Virus record (IMG/VR): IMGVR_UViG_3300034272_000253
Location: 1 to 22,594 of that record
Length of the DNA stretch: 22,594 nt
DNA from: a virus
Direction: 5' to 3' (one strand)
The notes under the pieces were generated by a model that ran no database searches, was not told where the DNA came from, and saw nothing but the letters and a program-made list of their open reading frames with translations. The position numbers and the translations under genes are program-made. Below, piece by piece: positions 12,764-21,400 of the stretch (the stretch's first letter is position 1; each line of letters opens with the position of its first letter).

Positions 12764-13326
12764 TGAAATCCCCATTTTACTTTATTGCCAAGCCCGTTGA
12801 TGGAAAGAGGTATGCAAATACCAAAGAGATAGCAGGAGTAGAATTAATAGTCAGCACATCTGAAGAGGACCACAAGTTCTCAAACAGATTTGCTGAGGTG
12901 GTAGAAACACCTCTAGGATATAAAGGTCCAATTGAACCCGGAGACATTTTACTTGTACACCACAATGTGTTCAAGTTTTACAATGATATGAAGGGCCGTC
13001 AAAAAAGCGGTCGTTCTTTTTTTAAGGACGATTTATTTTTTATAGAGACTGAGCAGTTCTATATGTTCAAGAAGAACAATGTTTGGAATTCATACAGCAG
13101 GTATTGCTTTGTCAAACCAATTAAAACAACAGATAGCTACATCAAGAAGCCTTTTACTGAAGAGCCTCTAATGGGGATTATGAAGTACCCTAACGAGTAC
13201 CTCTTATCACAAGGCATTAAAGAAGGTGACCTAGTTTGTTTTAGTCCTGACAGCGAATATGAGTTTACTGTTGACGATGAGAAGCTGTATCGAATGTATG
13301 ACCACCAAATAACAATCAAATTATGA
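12763..13326 (+). CDS. Protein with two GroES-like barrels
   Basis: A 187-residue protein; the ATG at 12763 overlaps the previous stop by 1 base (TAATG). The frame continues upstream but would overlap most of that gene's end. Residues about 5-105 and 112-187 look like two copies of one fold. PFYFIAKPV and RYCFVKPI begin the copies. GPIEPGDILLVHHNVFKFYN (55-74) and GIKEGDLVCF (151-160) match the GroES VKVGDxVLF strand. The last part, EYEFTVDDEKLYRMYDHQIT (165-184), follows the GroES C-terminal pattern GxEVxxDGExYLIMxExDIL. The protein may be a divergent co-chaperonin or a structural protein using the same barrel. The family is known to me as a phage hypothetical; the fold call is my inference. 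Confidence 0.7.
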   Translation: MKSPFYFIAKPVDGKRYANTKEIAGVELIVSTSEEDHKFSNRFAEVVETPLGYKGPIEPGDILLVHHNVFKFYNDMKGRQKSGRSFFKDDLFFIETEQFYMFKKNNVWNSYSRYCFVKPIKTTDSYIKKPFTEEPLMGIMKYPNEYLLSQGIKEGDLVCFSPDSEYEFTVDDEKLYRMYDHQITIKL

Positions 13327-13799
13327 ATCTACTTGTAGTCGAAGATGTATTAAAATATCCAAATGAATATGTATCAGACATTCACCTACACGGATTTGAA
13401 GACTTGGCAGACGGAGAACACGTATTCAGAAACATACAACCTCGTGGGAATAACGATGACTTTGCCAAACTTGTCCTTGAACTATTTCCTGATTACGGGA
13501 TAGCATTTAACTTTGTAAGGAAGTCACCATTAAATCAAGAGGAGCCAAATTTTATCCATAGTGATGAGATGATGGGTGACATTACTTGTATATTGTATCT
13601 CAATGAGATGTCTCCTGTTGAAGACGGTACTACAATATATGATGACGAAAAGAATCCTTCAGTAAAAATTTATTCGAAGTACAATAGAATGGTTGCATTT
13701 GATTCAGATGTGTTGCATTCTAGAAATATATTTGAAAACTTTGGTGAAGGAGATACATCTAGATTGATTCAAGTAATTTTCTTAAAGGCTAAGGAATGA
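13323..13799 (+). CDS. 2-oxoglutarate/Fe(II)-dependent oxygenase-like protein
   Basis: A 158-residue cupin-fold enzyme candidate. The iron-binding triad is visible as H79 and D81 in FIHSDEMMGDITCILYLN (78-94), and H132 in AFDSDVLHSRN (125-135), with R147 in DTSRLIQVIFL as the likely 2-oxoglutarate anchor. Spacing fits the HxD...H...R pattern of prolyl- and lysyl-hydroxylase-like oxygenases. Such enzymes hydroxylate proteins or small molecules and use 2-oxoglutarate and oxygen. The substrate is unknown; nearby proteins such as the fibre or barrel protein are possible only by position. It is translationally coupled by ATGA overlap to both neighbours. It is smaller than most family members but holds all key residues. 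Confidence 0.85.
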   Translation: MNLLVVEDVLKYPNEYVSDIHLHGFEDLADGEHVFRNIQPRGNNDDFAKLVLELFPDYGIAFNFVRKSPLNQEEPNFIHSDEMMGDITCILYLNEMSPVEDGTTIYDDEKNPSVKIYSKYNRMVAFDSDVLHSRNIFENFGEGDTSRLIQVIFLKAKE

Positions 13800-14086
13800 A
13801 AGAAGTAAAAGAAATTAAGCTCAGAATTATTGCCGCAGGATACAAAGCCGTTGATGAATTAATAAAGGTTGCCGAGGAGAATGTGGTAAAGAGCGGAGAT
13901 GTAGAAGGCGAGCTTGCGGCTGATAGATTAAAGAATGCTGCGGCAACTAAGAAGCTTGCCATATTTGATGCCTTTGAGATTCTAAATAGAATAGAAGCAG
14001 AGAAGGAGAGTCTTGAGGCAGTAGAAAGAGGAGTAAGTAAAACAGATACCAAACAAGGATTTGCAGAACGAAGGTCAAAACAATAG
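13796..14086 (+). CDS. terS: Candidate small terminase subunit
   Basis: A 96-residue helical protein directly upstream of the large terminase, where the small subunit normally lies. It begins KEIKLRIIAAGYKAVDELIK, followed by AADRLKNAAATKKLAIFDAF and EILNRIEAEKESLEAV, and ends in a basic GFAERRSK. The helical core and length fit a DNA-recognition subunit of a small type, but no clear helix-turn-helix is visible, so the call is based on position and resemblance to similar genes in related phages. It overlaps the oxygenase by ATGA. It would recognise phage DNA and regulate the motor subunit. Confidence 0.65.
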   Translation: MKEVKEIKLRIIAAGYKAVDELIKVAEENVVKSGDVEGELAADRLKNAAATKKLAIFDAFEILNRIEAEKESLEAVERGVSKTDTKQGFAERRSKQ

Positions 14087-16310
14087 TTTATGCCGAGTCC
14101 TAAAGGACCAAATACCGGCAGCCGTAATCTCTAATAAGAATAGAGTACGGTCTTGGCTGTATGGGTATAATGAGCAGTATGATGTTGTTGTGATATCTAA
14201 GAGTGGTCAGATAGGTCAGATAATAGAGATATCAGGACTAAAGATTGCATTGCCTGCAGCCCCTGATAAATGCTTTGCAAGGGATTCAAAGCCATCAGAG
14301 CAATATTGGGAGAGACAGGATATCCCTAGAGACTTAGCAAAGATTCAATCTATATTCCAATGGAATGAAAAGCCAAAGGAGTTTAAGGATAGATGGGTTG
14401 ATTACATCGAGCAGGAGTTCGACTACAGAGAGCAGGGCTATTGGTTTATGAACAACGGTGTGAAGACCTATATTACAGGCTCACACTATATGTATCTTCA
14501 ATGGTCTAGTATTGACGTAGGATATCCTGACTTCCGTGAGGCTAACCGTATCTATTGGATATTTTGGGAAGCGTGCAGAGCAGACCCTAGAAGCTTTGGA
14601 ATGGTATATCTAAAAATTAGACGTTCAGGTTTCTCTTTTATGTCATCTTCAGAGTGCGTGAATATAGGAACACTTGCACGTGATTCTCGTATTGGTATTC
14701 TGTCTAAGACAGGTGCCGATGCTAAGAAGATGTTTACTGATAAGGTTGTACCTATCAATAGTCGTCTTCCTTTCTTCTTTAAGCCTATCATGGATGGTAT
14801 GGACAAACCAAAGACTGAGCTTGCGTTCAGGGTTCCTGCTGCCAAGATTACAAAGAAGAATATGTATGAATCAGATGATTCACAAATAGAAGGTCTTGAT
14901 ACTACAATAGATTGGAAGAATACAGAAGACAACTCTTACGATGGTGAGAAGCTATTGTTCTTGGCACATGACGAATCAGGAAAGTGGACTAAGCCTGTAA
15001 ACATCAAGGAGAATTGGCGTGTAACTAAAACCTGTCTTCGCTTGGGTAGCAAGATTATCGGTAAATGCATGATGGGTTCTACTTCCAACGCCTTGAATAA
15101 AGGTGGTCAGAACTTCAAAGACATTTACGAAGAGTCAAATGTAAAGCATAGAAACGCAAACGGTCAAACCAAAAGTGGTTTGTACGCAATATTTATTCCT
15201 ATGGAATGGAACATGGAAGGGTTCATTGATATTTATGGACACCCTGTGTTTAACAAGCCAAAAGAAAAGATACGAGGAGTAGATGGAAATTGGATTACGA
15301 ATGGAGCGATTGATTATTGGGAGGCGGAAGTTGAGTCATTAAAGAATGACCCTGATGCGTTAAATGAATTCTATCGTCAGTTTCCACGAAGTGAGTCCCA
15401 TGCTTTCCGTGATGAGAGTAAGTCATCTTTATTTAACTTGACTAAAATCTATCAGCAGATTGACTACAACGACTCAATGATTAAGGAGCATTACCTTACT
15501 CGTGGGTCTTTCTCTTGGAAGGATGGGATTAAAGATACTCAAGTAATATGGACTCCTGACCCAAGGGGCAGGTTTTTGGTAAGTTGGTTCCCTCCTAAAC
15601 ATATGCAAAATAATGTACATATTAGGAATGGAATTAAGTATCCCGGCAATGAACATATTGGGTCATTTGGATGTGATTCATACGATATATCTGCTGTGGT
15701 TGGCGGACGTGGTTCTAACGGGGCATTACATGGAATGACCAAGTTCCACATGGATGATGCACCTGTTAATGAGTTCTTTTTAGAATACATTGCAAGACCA
15801 CAGACCGCTGAGATATTCTTTGAAGAAGTATTGATGGCTTGTGTGTTTTATGGTATGCCAATCTTGGTTGAAAACAACAAGCCACGTTTGCTGTATCATT
15901 TAAAAAATAGAGGGTACAGAGGCTTCTCTATCAATAGACCTGACAAACAGTTTGCGAAACTGACAAAGACTGAACGAGAGTTAGGCGGAATACCTAACTC
16001 ATCAGAAGATGTGAAGCAATCACACGCTTCAGCTATTGAGTCGTACATTGAGAAGTTTGTTGGCCTTGACCTAGAGGGTAAATATAGAGATGCTGACCTA
16101 ATGGGTACGATGCCATTCACTAGAACACTTGAGGATTGGGCTAAATTTGACATCAATGACAGAACAAAATTTGATGCTTGTATTAGCTCAGGACTAGCAA
16201 TAATGGCTAATCAGAAGCACCTATATGTGCCTGAAAAAAAAGAATCGAAATTAATTATTAACTTCGCTAAATATAAGAACGAAGGGGTAATCAGTCAATT
16301 AGACAAATGA
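14061..16310 (+). CDS. terL: Terminase large subunit (packaging ATPase and nuclease)
   Basis: A 749-residue packaging motor. The ATPase has a degenerate Walker A at about 185-198 (KIRRSGFSFMSSSE), Walker B LLFLAHDES (298-306, D304 E305) and a coupling motif GSTSN (339-343). The nuclease half has GCDSYDIS (537-544, D539), with further acidic residues downstream, including E604 in ILVENN. The enzyme pumps DNA into the prohead through the portal and cuts the genome. It overlaps the portal gene by ATGA. The start is odd: this ATG lies 26 bases inside terS, whereas other overlaps here are 1-14 bases, and residues 1-24 look like out-of-frame sequence. A separate ATG at 14090 reads a better-looking start but meets TAA (see that entry). 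Confidence 0.93.
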   Translation: MQNEGQNNSLCRVLKDQIPAAVISNKNRVRSWLYGYNEQYDVVVISKSGQIGQIIEISGLKIALPAAPDKCFARDSKPSEQYWERQDIPRDLAKIQSIFQWNEKPKEFKDRWVDYIEQEFDYREQGYWFMNNGVKTYITGSHYMYLQWSSIDVGYPDFREANRIYWIFWEACRADPRSFGMVYLKIRRSGFSFMSSSECVNIGTLARDSRIGILSKTGADAKKMFTDKVVPINSRLPFFFKPIMDGMDKPKTELAFRVPAAKITKKNMYESDDSQIEGLDTTIDWKNTEDNSYDGEKLLFLAHDESGKWTKPVNIKENWRVTKTCLRLGSKIIGKCMMGSTSNALNKGGQNFKDIYEESNVKHRNANGQTKSGLYAIFIPMEWNMEGFIDIYGHPVFNKPKEKIRGVDGNWITNGAIDYWEAEVESLKNDPDALNEFYRQFPRSESHAFRDESKSSLFNLTKIYQQIDYNDSMIKEHYLTRGSFSWKDGIKDTQVIWTPDPRGRFLVSWFPPKHMQNNVHIRNGIKYPGNEHIGSFGCDSYDISAVVGGRGSNGALHGMTKFHMDDAPVNEFFLEYIARPQTAEIFFEEVLMACVFYGMPILVENNKPRLLYHLKNRGYRGFSINRPDKQFAKLTKTERELGGIPNSSEDVKQSHASAIESYIEKFVGLDLEGKYRDADLMGTMPFTRTLEDWAKFDINDRTKFDACISSGLAIMANQKHLYVPEKKESKLIINFAKYKNEGVISQLDK
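14090..14134 (+). other. Alternative terL start ending at a stop: possible +1 frameshift or indel
   Basis: The ATG at 14090 is 3 bases after the terS stop, the usual spacing in this genome. It reads MPSPKGPNTGSRNL, then TAA TAA. Skipping T14132 in CTC-TAA would join it to the terL frame as SRNL-NKNRVRSW. This could be a programmed +1 shift at a stop (as in RF2 CUU-UGA), an assembly indel, or chance. Confidence 0.4.
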
Positions 16311-18742
16311 AGAATATAACAATCGAAATCAATGCGGTATCGTTCCCTAGTCAGTTGGCTACGGATGCTGAGAAAGCATCTGATACCTTTGGTTTGCAGG
16401 TTGGTCAGGCTATTCAATATGAGTGGTTCCGTAAGGATGGTAACTCATGTAGATACTATGGCCAATGGCAAGACTTTAGAAGACTTAGACTATATGCCCG
16501 TGGAGAACAGCCCATTGGTAAATATAAGAATGAATTAGCAATTGATGGAGATTTATCTTATTTAAATCTTGATTGGACTCCTGTTCCTATTCTTCCTAAG
16601 TTCATTGACATTGTAGTAAATGGTATGTCTGACCGATTATTTAAGGTTAAGGCGTATGCTCAAGATGCAATGTCTCAAGCAAAGAGAAGTAAGTATCAAG
16701 ACCTTATTGAAGCTCAAATGATAGCTAAGCCTGTGCTTGAAATTATTCAAGAAGAGACAGGTGCTAATCCTTTTATGATGGAGCCTGATGAGCTTCCTGA
16801 AACTGATGAGGAGCTATCACTATATATGCAGCTTAACTATAAGCCTGCTATTGAAATCGCTGAAGAAGAAGCTATCAATACTATTTTTGATGAGAACCAT
16901 TACGATGATATCAGAAGAAGAATTGATTATGATATTACAGTAATTGGGATTGGTATTGCTAAGCATGAGTTCTTACAAGGAACAGGTGTTAAGCTTTCTT
17001 ATGTAGACCCCGCTAATGTAATCTATAGTTATACTGAGGACCCATACTTCAAAGATTGTTTTTATTGGGGAGAGATTAAGACTGTTCCTATCACTGAGCT
17101 AATGAAGATAGACCAATCGCTCACGAAAGAAGACCTTCAGCAAATTACTCAGTACAGTCAATCATGGTATGATTATTATAACGTAGCTCAGTTCTATGAG
17201 AACAGTATGTTCTACAGAGATACTTGTACGTTGTTGTACTTTAATTACAAGACCACTAAGAAGATTGTTTACAAGAAGAAGAATCTTGAAGGCGGTGGGT
17301 CTAGAGTAATTGAGAAAGACGAAAACTTTAATCCTCCTGCTGAAATGATGGAGGAAGGAAACTTTGAAAAGATTGAAAAGACTATTGATGTATGGTATGA
17401 AGGCATCATGGTTATGGGTACAAATATCCTTTTGCAATGGAAAATGTCTGAGAATATGGTTCGTCCTAAATCAGCATCTCAACACGCTTTACCAAACTAT
17501 GTGGCAGTAGCTCCACGAATGTATAAAGGAGTTATTGAATCATTGTGCAGAAGAATGATTCCTTTTGCTGACTTGATTCAGATTACCCACTTAAAGTTAC
17601 AGCAGGTTATTGCTCGTACGGTACCTGATGGTGTATTTATTGATGCTGATGGATTGAATGAGATTGACTTGGGAACAGGTCAGGCATATAGTCCTGAGGA
17701 TGCATTAAGACTATACTTCCAAACAGGTTCTGTTATTGGACGTAGCTATACTCAGGATGGTGAATTCAATAATGCACGAGTTCCTATTCAGCAGCTTACA
17801 TCCAATTCAGGGGCATCTAAGACGCAGATGTTGATTACTAATATGAATCATTACATTGATATGATTCGTTCTGTAACGGGACTTAATGAAGCTAGAGACG
17901 GTTCTACACCTGACCCTAATTCTTTGGTTGGTATACAGAAGTTAGCAGCGTTGAATTCAAATACAGCAACAAGACATATTCTAGATGGCTCATTGTATCT
18001 GTATCGTTCAATGGCTGAAGCTTTGACATATAGAGTTGCTGACATTTTGGAATACTCTGACTTTGCTGACGAGTTTGCAAATCAAATTGGTAAATACAAT
18101 GTATCTATCCTTAATGAAATTAAGGACCTATACATTTATGACTTTGGTATTTTTATTGAAGTATCTCCTGATGAAGAGCAGAAGGCTCAGCTAGAAGCTA
18201 ATATTCAGATGGCTTTGTCTAAAGGTGACATTAACCTTGAAGATGCAATTGACATTCGTGAGATTAGAAATCTAAAGCTTGCTAATCAATTGCTCAAGAT
18301 GAAGCGAATGAAGACGCAGGAGCGTGCAGAAAAAATGGCTATGCAGCAACAAGCAATGCAAGCACAGCAGCAAATGCAGATTCAACAAATGGCTTCTGAA
18401 ACAGCAATGCAAAAGATACAGTTAGAGACTCAAGCTAAGATGCAGTTGAAGCAAGCTGAAATTGCATTTGATATTGAGAAAAGCAAAAACGAAGCTATGT
18501 TGAAATCTCAATTGATGAGAGAAGAGTTTGAGTATAATATGCAATTGAGAAACATGGAAGTTGGTAGCTTGACTGAAAGAGAAAAAATGAAGGAAGAAGC
18601 CAAAGCAAAAAGAATTAGTCAACAGAATAGCGAGCAATCTAAGTTGATTAATCAACGCAAGAATAATCTTCCTCCTTTGAATTTTGAATCTAATGAGGAT
18701 AGCCTAGATGGATTTGATTTAGCTGAATTTGAGCCTCGATAA
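16307..18742 (+). CDS. Portal protein
   Basis: An 811-residue portal, the dodecameric ring at one capsid vertex that docks terminase and connects to the tail. The N-terminal half contains LPKFIDIVVNGMSDRLFKVK (about 97-116) and wing-type alpha/beta sequence. The central core has RRMIPFADLIQITHLKLQQV and DGVFIDADGLNEIDLGTGQA, then RLYFQTGSVIGRS and TGLNEARDGSTPDPNSLVGI. These blocks are characteristic of portals of Bacteroidota phages including crAss-like ones. From about residue 665 to 770 there is a long Gln/Met/Lys-rich coiled coil (QQQAMQAQQQMQIQQM), probably the barrel or tail-side extension. It is coupled by ATGA to terL. Family confidence is high; the crAss-like link is remembered, not tested. 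Confidence 0.9.
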   Translation: MKNITIEINAVSFPSQLATDAEKASDTFGLQVGQAIQYEWFRKDGNSCRYYGQWQDFRRLRLYARGEQPIGKYKNELAIDGDLSYLNLDWTPVPILPKFIDIVVNGMSDRLFKVKAYAQDAMSQAKRSKYQDLIEAQMIAKPVLEIIQEETGANPFMMEPDELPETDEELSLYMQLNYKPAIEIAEEEAINTIFDENHYDDIRRRIDYDITVIGIGIAKHEFLQGTGVKLSYVDPANVIYSYTEDPYFKDCFYWGEIKTVPITELMKIDQSLTKEDLQQITQYSQSWYDYYNVAQFYENSMFYRDTCTLLYFNYKTTKKIVYKKKNLEGGGSRVIEKDENFNPPAEMMEEGNFEKIEKTIDVWYEGIMVMGTNILLQWKMSENMVRPKSASQHALPNYVAVAPRMYKGVIESLCRRMIPFADLIQITHLKLQQVIARTVPDGVFIDADGLNEIDLGTGQAYSPEDALRLYFQTGSVIGRSYTQDGEFNNARVPIQQLTSNSGASKTQMLITNMNHYIDMIRSVTGLNEARDGSTPDPNSLVGIQKLAALNSNTATRHILDGSLYLYRSMAEALTYRVADILEYSDFADEFANQIGKYNVSILNEIKDLYIYDFGIFIEVSPDEEQKAQLEANIQMALSKGDINLEDAIDIREIRNLKLANQLLKMKRMKTQERAEKMAMQQQAMQAQQQMQIQQMASETAMQKIQLETQAKMQLKQAEIAFDIEKSKNEAMLKSQLMREEFEYNMQLRNMEVGSLTEREKMKEEAKAKRISQQNSEQSKLINQRKNNLPPLNFESNEDSLDGFDLAEFEPR

Positions 18743-18760
18743 AATGTCGAAATAATTAAT

Positions 18761-18768
18761 TAAGTTTG
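18761..18768 (+). promoter_or_regulatory. Possible promoter before scaffold gene (TAAGTTTG)
   Basis: TAAGTTTG matches the -7 consensus 21 bases before the scaffold ATG. No TTG occurs at 17-23 bases upstream. The TTTG lies within a perfect palindrome TTTGTACAAA (18765-18774), which might be an operator or chance. Confidence 0.45.
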
Positions 18769-18788
18769 TACAAATAAAATCTAATAAA

Positions 18789-19883
18789 ATGGAATTGAAA
18801 GTAAGAGCACTAGACGTAATCGAACCAAAAGGGGTTCGAGAGTTAGAGAATGAATTAGTTGAGAAACATGAGCAGTCACTAAATAGTGACAACAACGAAT
18901 ATGCATCTGAAGGTGCAGTTCCCGTTGAAGATTCTGAGGCTGCTGAGTTTAATTTCAAAGATGAGGATGTTCTCTCATATATTGGTAAAAGATATAATAA
19001 GCAGATTAATTCATTGGATGATTTGGTTGCTGAGCGTCAAAACTCCGAACAATTGCCTGAAGATGTAGCTGCTTATTTGAAATACAAAAAAGAAACAGGT
19101 AGAGGATTTGAGGATTTCTTGCAATTGAAGAAAGACTTTGATTCAATGAATCCCGATGACCTACTTAAAAATTACCTTACTGCCACTCAAGAAGGATTGG
19201 ATAGTGAGGATATTGAGGCTTTAATGGATGAGTATTCATACGATGAAGATTTGGATGATGAATCAACTATTAAGAAAGCCAAAATAGCTAGAAAGAAAAT
19301 TATTGCTGAAGCTAAAAAGTACTTCAACAATCAGAAGGAAAAATATAAGCTCCCGCTTGAGTCAAGTACGGGGTTTGTTTCCGATGAAGAGAAGGAGTTG
19401 TACGAAAGCTACAAGCAGTATGTTCAAGAGGCTAAGACTATCGAAGAGGAGACGAATCGAAAGCGTAGATGGTTTGACCAAAAGACAGATGAGGTCTTTA
19501 GTAAAGACTTCAAAGGATTTGAGTTCAATGTCAACGATAAAAGAATCTCGTTTTCTCCGGGTGATGCTAATGAGTTGAAAAGACTTCAGGCTACTCCCCA
19601 AAACTTTATTAACAAGTTTTTGGACGAGAGCGGAATGATTAAGGACGCAGCAGGTTATCACAGGTCACTAGCCGTAGCAATGAACCCTGAAAAGTTTGCC
19701 AAGTTCTTCTACGAGCAAGGCATGGCTGATGCTACTGATGACGTTACACGTAAAATCAAAAACATCAACATGACTGAGCGTAGAGCTCCTGAAGTAGGCA
19801 AGCCAACAGGAGGAATGCAGGTGAGAGCGGTAAACCCTGATTCAGGTAGAAACCTGAAAATCCGCAGCGCAAAAAAAATGTAA
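18789..19883 (+). CDS. Scaffold-like head assembly protein
   Basis: A 364-residue, acidic and largely helical protein between portal and major capsid, the usual place of a scaffold. The N-terminal part is Glu/Asp-rich (EKHEQSLNSDNNEYASEG and AEFNFKDEDVLSYIGKRYNK), the middle is coiled-coil (KKAKIARKKIIAEAKKYFNN; EELYESYKQYV-type residues near 204-216), and the C-terminus turns basic (GGMQVRAVNPDSGRNLKIRS, ending AKKM). A basic helical tail often binds capsid subunits in scaffolds. No protease motif was seen. It would guide assembly of the prohead and then leave or be cleaved. The call rests on position, length and composition. Confidence 0.72.
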   Translation: MELKVRALDVIEPKGVRELENELVEKHEQSLNSDNNEYASEGAVPVEDSEAAEFNFKDEDVLSYIGKRYNKQINSLDDLVAERQNSEQLPEDVAAYLKYKKETGRGFEDFLQLKKDFDSMNPDDLLKNYLTATQEGLDSEDIEALMDEYSYDEDLDDESTIKKAKIARKKIIAEAKKYFNNQKEKYKLPLESSTGFVSDEEKELYESYKQYVQEAKTIEEETNRKRRWFDQKTDEVFSKDFKGFEFNVNDKRISFSPGDANELKRLQATPQNFINKFLDESGMIKDAAGYHRSLAVAMNPEKFAKFFYEQGMADATDDVTRKIKNINMTERRAPEVGKPTGGMQVRAVNPDSGRNLKIRSAKKM

Positions 19884-19903
19884 AACTTAAAAACTAAAAA
19901 ACA

Positions 19904-21322
19904 ATGGCAAGTGCTTTATTGGCGAATCCTACCTACCAATTGCAGCCAAGTGCTGAACAGGTGGCTTTGCAAACCAACTACATTACCAACTTCAACTTCT
20001 TGAATCAGTATCTTCCTGATACTTACGAGAAAGAATTTGAGCGTTATGGTAACAGAACCATCGCTTCTTTCCTACGAATGGTAGGAGCTGAGATGCCTTC
20101 TAACTCTGACCAAATCAAATGGGCTGAACAAGGCCGTTTGCACATTAAGTACACCAACGTAACTTCAGCTGCTGCTGCAGGTTCCGCTACAGCTACTTTC
20201 ACAGTTGCTGACTCAGGTGTTACTTACATCGCAATCCGTGTTGGTCAAACTGTAATGATTCAGAACAACACTTCAGGTGTGTTCAACAAGGCAATCGTTA
20301 CTGCTGTACCTTCTGCTACTACCTTCACTGTTGCTTTCTACGAAGCTGCAGGTCAGGCTTTCGCAGTATCTACTCAGTGTACTGTATTCATCTACGGTTC
20401 TGAGTTTAAGAAAGGAACTAACGGAATGGTTGGTTCTTTGGAATCTGAAGACGAAATCTTCTCTAATAACCCTATTATCATCAAAGATAAGTATGCGGTT
20501 AACGGTTCTGACATGGCTCAAATCGGTTGGGTTGAGGTTACTACCGAGAATGGTGCTACAGGTTATTTGTGGTATTTGAAGTCTGAGCACGAGACTCGTC
20601 TTCGTTTCGAAGATTATCTTGAGACTGCAATGATTGAAGCAGTTCCTGCTGCTACAGGTTCAGGTGCTAAAGTTGCCGGAATGATGGGTTCTGAAGGTAT
20701 CTTCTATGTTGTTAACAACAGAGGTAACGTATGGGGCGGTGGAACTCCAACCACTCTTTCTGATTGGGATACTATCGTTTCTCGTCTTGACAAGCAAGGA
20801 GCTATCGAAGAGAACGTAATCTTCGTTAACCGTGGATTGTCTTTCGACATCGACAATATGTTGGCTCAGTTGAACGGATATACCTCAGGTGGTGTAGCTC
20901 AGTCTGCATCCTTCGGTTTGTTCGACAACGATGTTGACATGGCGTTGAACCTTGGATTCACAGGATTCCGTAGAGGTTATGACTTCTACAAGTCTGATTG
21001 GAAGTACTTGAACGACCCAACTATGCGTGGTGGTCTTAACACTACTGCTGCTACTGCTACCGGTACTATCACAGGTTTGATGGTTCCTGCAGGTTCTACT
21101 TCAGTGTATGACCAAATCATGGGTAAGAACGCTAAGCGTCCATTCTTGCACGTACGTTACAGAGCTTCTGAAGCTGAAGACAGACGTTACAAGACTTGGA
21201 TTACAGGTTCTGCAGGTGGCGCAGCTACTAGCGACCTTGATGCAATGGAGGTTAACTTCCTATCTGAGCGTTGTGTTTGTACCTTGGGTGCTAACAACTT
21301 CGTATTGTTCAGATACGGATGA
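19904..21322 (+). CDS. Major capsid protein, HK97-like fold
   Basis: A 472-residue major head protein. Order: N-terminal helical part (PDTYEKEFERYGNRTIASFL, about 39-58), a beta insertion at about 84-168 (AAAAGSATATFTVADSGVTY through FIYGSEF), then the core with GWVEVTTENGATGYLWYLKS (about 209-228), NRGNVWGGGTPTTL, FRRGYDFYKSDWKYLNDPTM and the end DAMEVNFLSERCVCTLGANN FVLFRYG. The FYKxDWKYLND and RRPFLHVRYRAS-like blocks are characteristic of capsid proteins of Bacteroidota phages related to crAss-like ones. It begins after an A-rich leader (AAAACTTAAAAACTAAAAAAC) suited to strong translation and is followed by a strong terminator, as expected of the most abundant virion protein. Confidence 0.9.
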   Translation: MASALLANPTYQLQPSAEQVALQTNYITNFNFLNQYLPDTYEKEFERYGNRTIASFLRMVGAEMPSNSDQIKWAEQGRLHIKYTNVTSAAAAGSATATFTVADSGVTYIAIRVGQTVMIQNNTSGVFNKAIVTAVPSATTFTVAFYEAAGQAFAVSTQCTVFIYGSEFKKGTNGMVGSLESEDEIFSNNPIIIKDKYAVNGSDMAQIGWVEVTTENGATGYLWYLKSEHETRLRFEDYLETAMIEAVPAATGSGAKVAGMMGSEGIFYVVNNRGNVWGGGTPTTLSDWDTIVSRLDKQGAIEENVIFVNRGLSFDIDNMLAQLNGYTSGGVAQSASFGLFDNDVDMALNLGFTGFRRGYDFYKSDWKYLNDPTMRGGLNTTAATATGTITGLMVPAGSTSVYDQIMGKNAKRPFLHVRYRASEAEDRRYKTWITGSAGGAATSDLDAMEVNFLSERCVCTLGANNFVLFRYG

Positions 21323-21335
21323 TAAGTAAATAGAT

Positions 21336-21368
21336 GGGGGGTGTCTTTAAAGACACTCTCCTCTTTTT
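21336..21368 (+). terminator. Rho-independent terminator after the capsid gene
   Basis: A 10-pair stem formed by 21336-21345 (GGGGGGTGTC) and 21352-21361 (GACACTCTCC), with two G-U pairs and a TTTAAA loop that could close further, followed by CTCTTTTT. It lies 14 bases after the capsid stop and would end the high-level head transcript. Confidence 0.85.
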
Positions 21369-21400
21369 AAAATTAAGAATCGAATTAAATCAAATAACAA

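Noticed and set aside
20273-20590. Overlapping + and - frames inside the capsid gene
   Set aside because: Shadows caused by the regular codon use of a highly expressed gene; Leu/Ser-rich with no known features.
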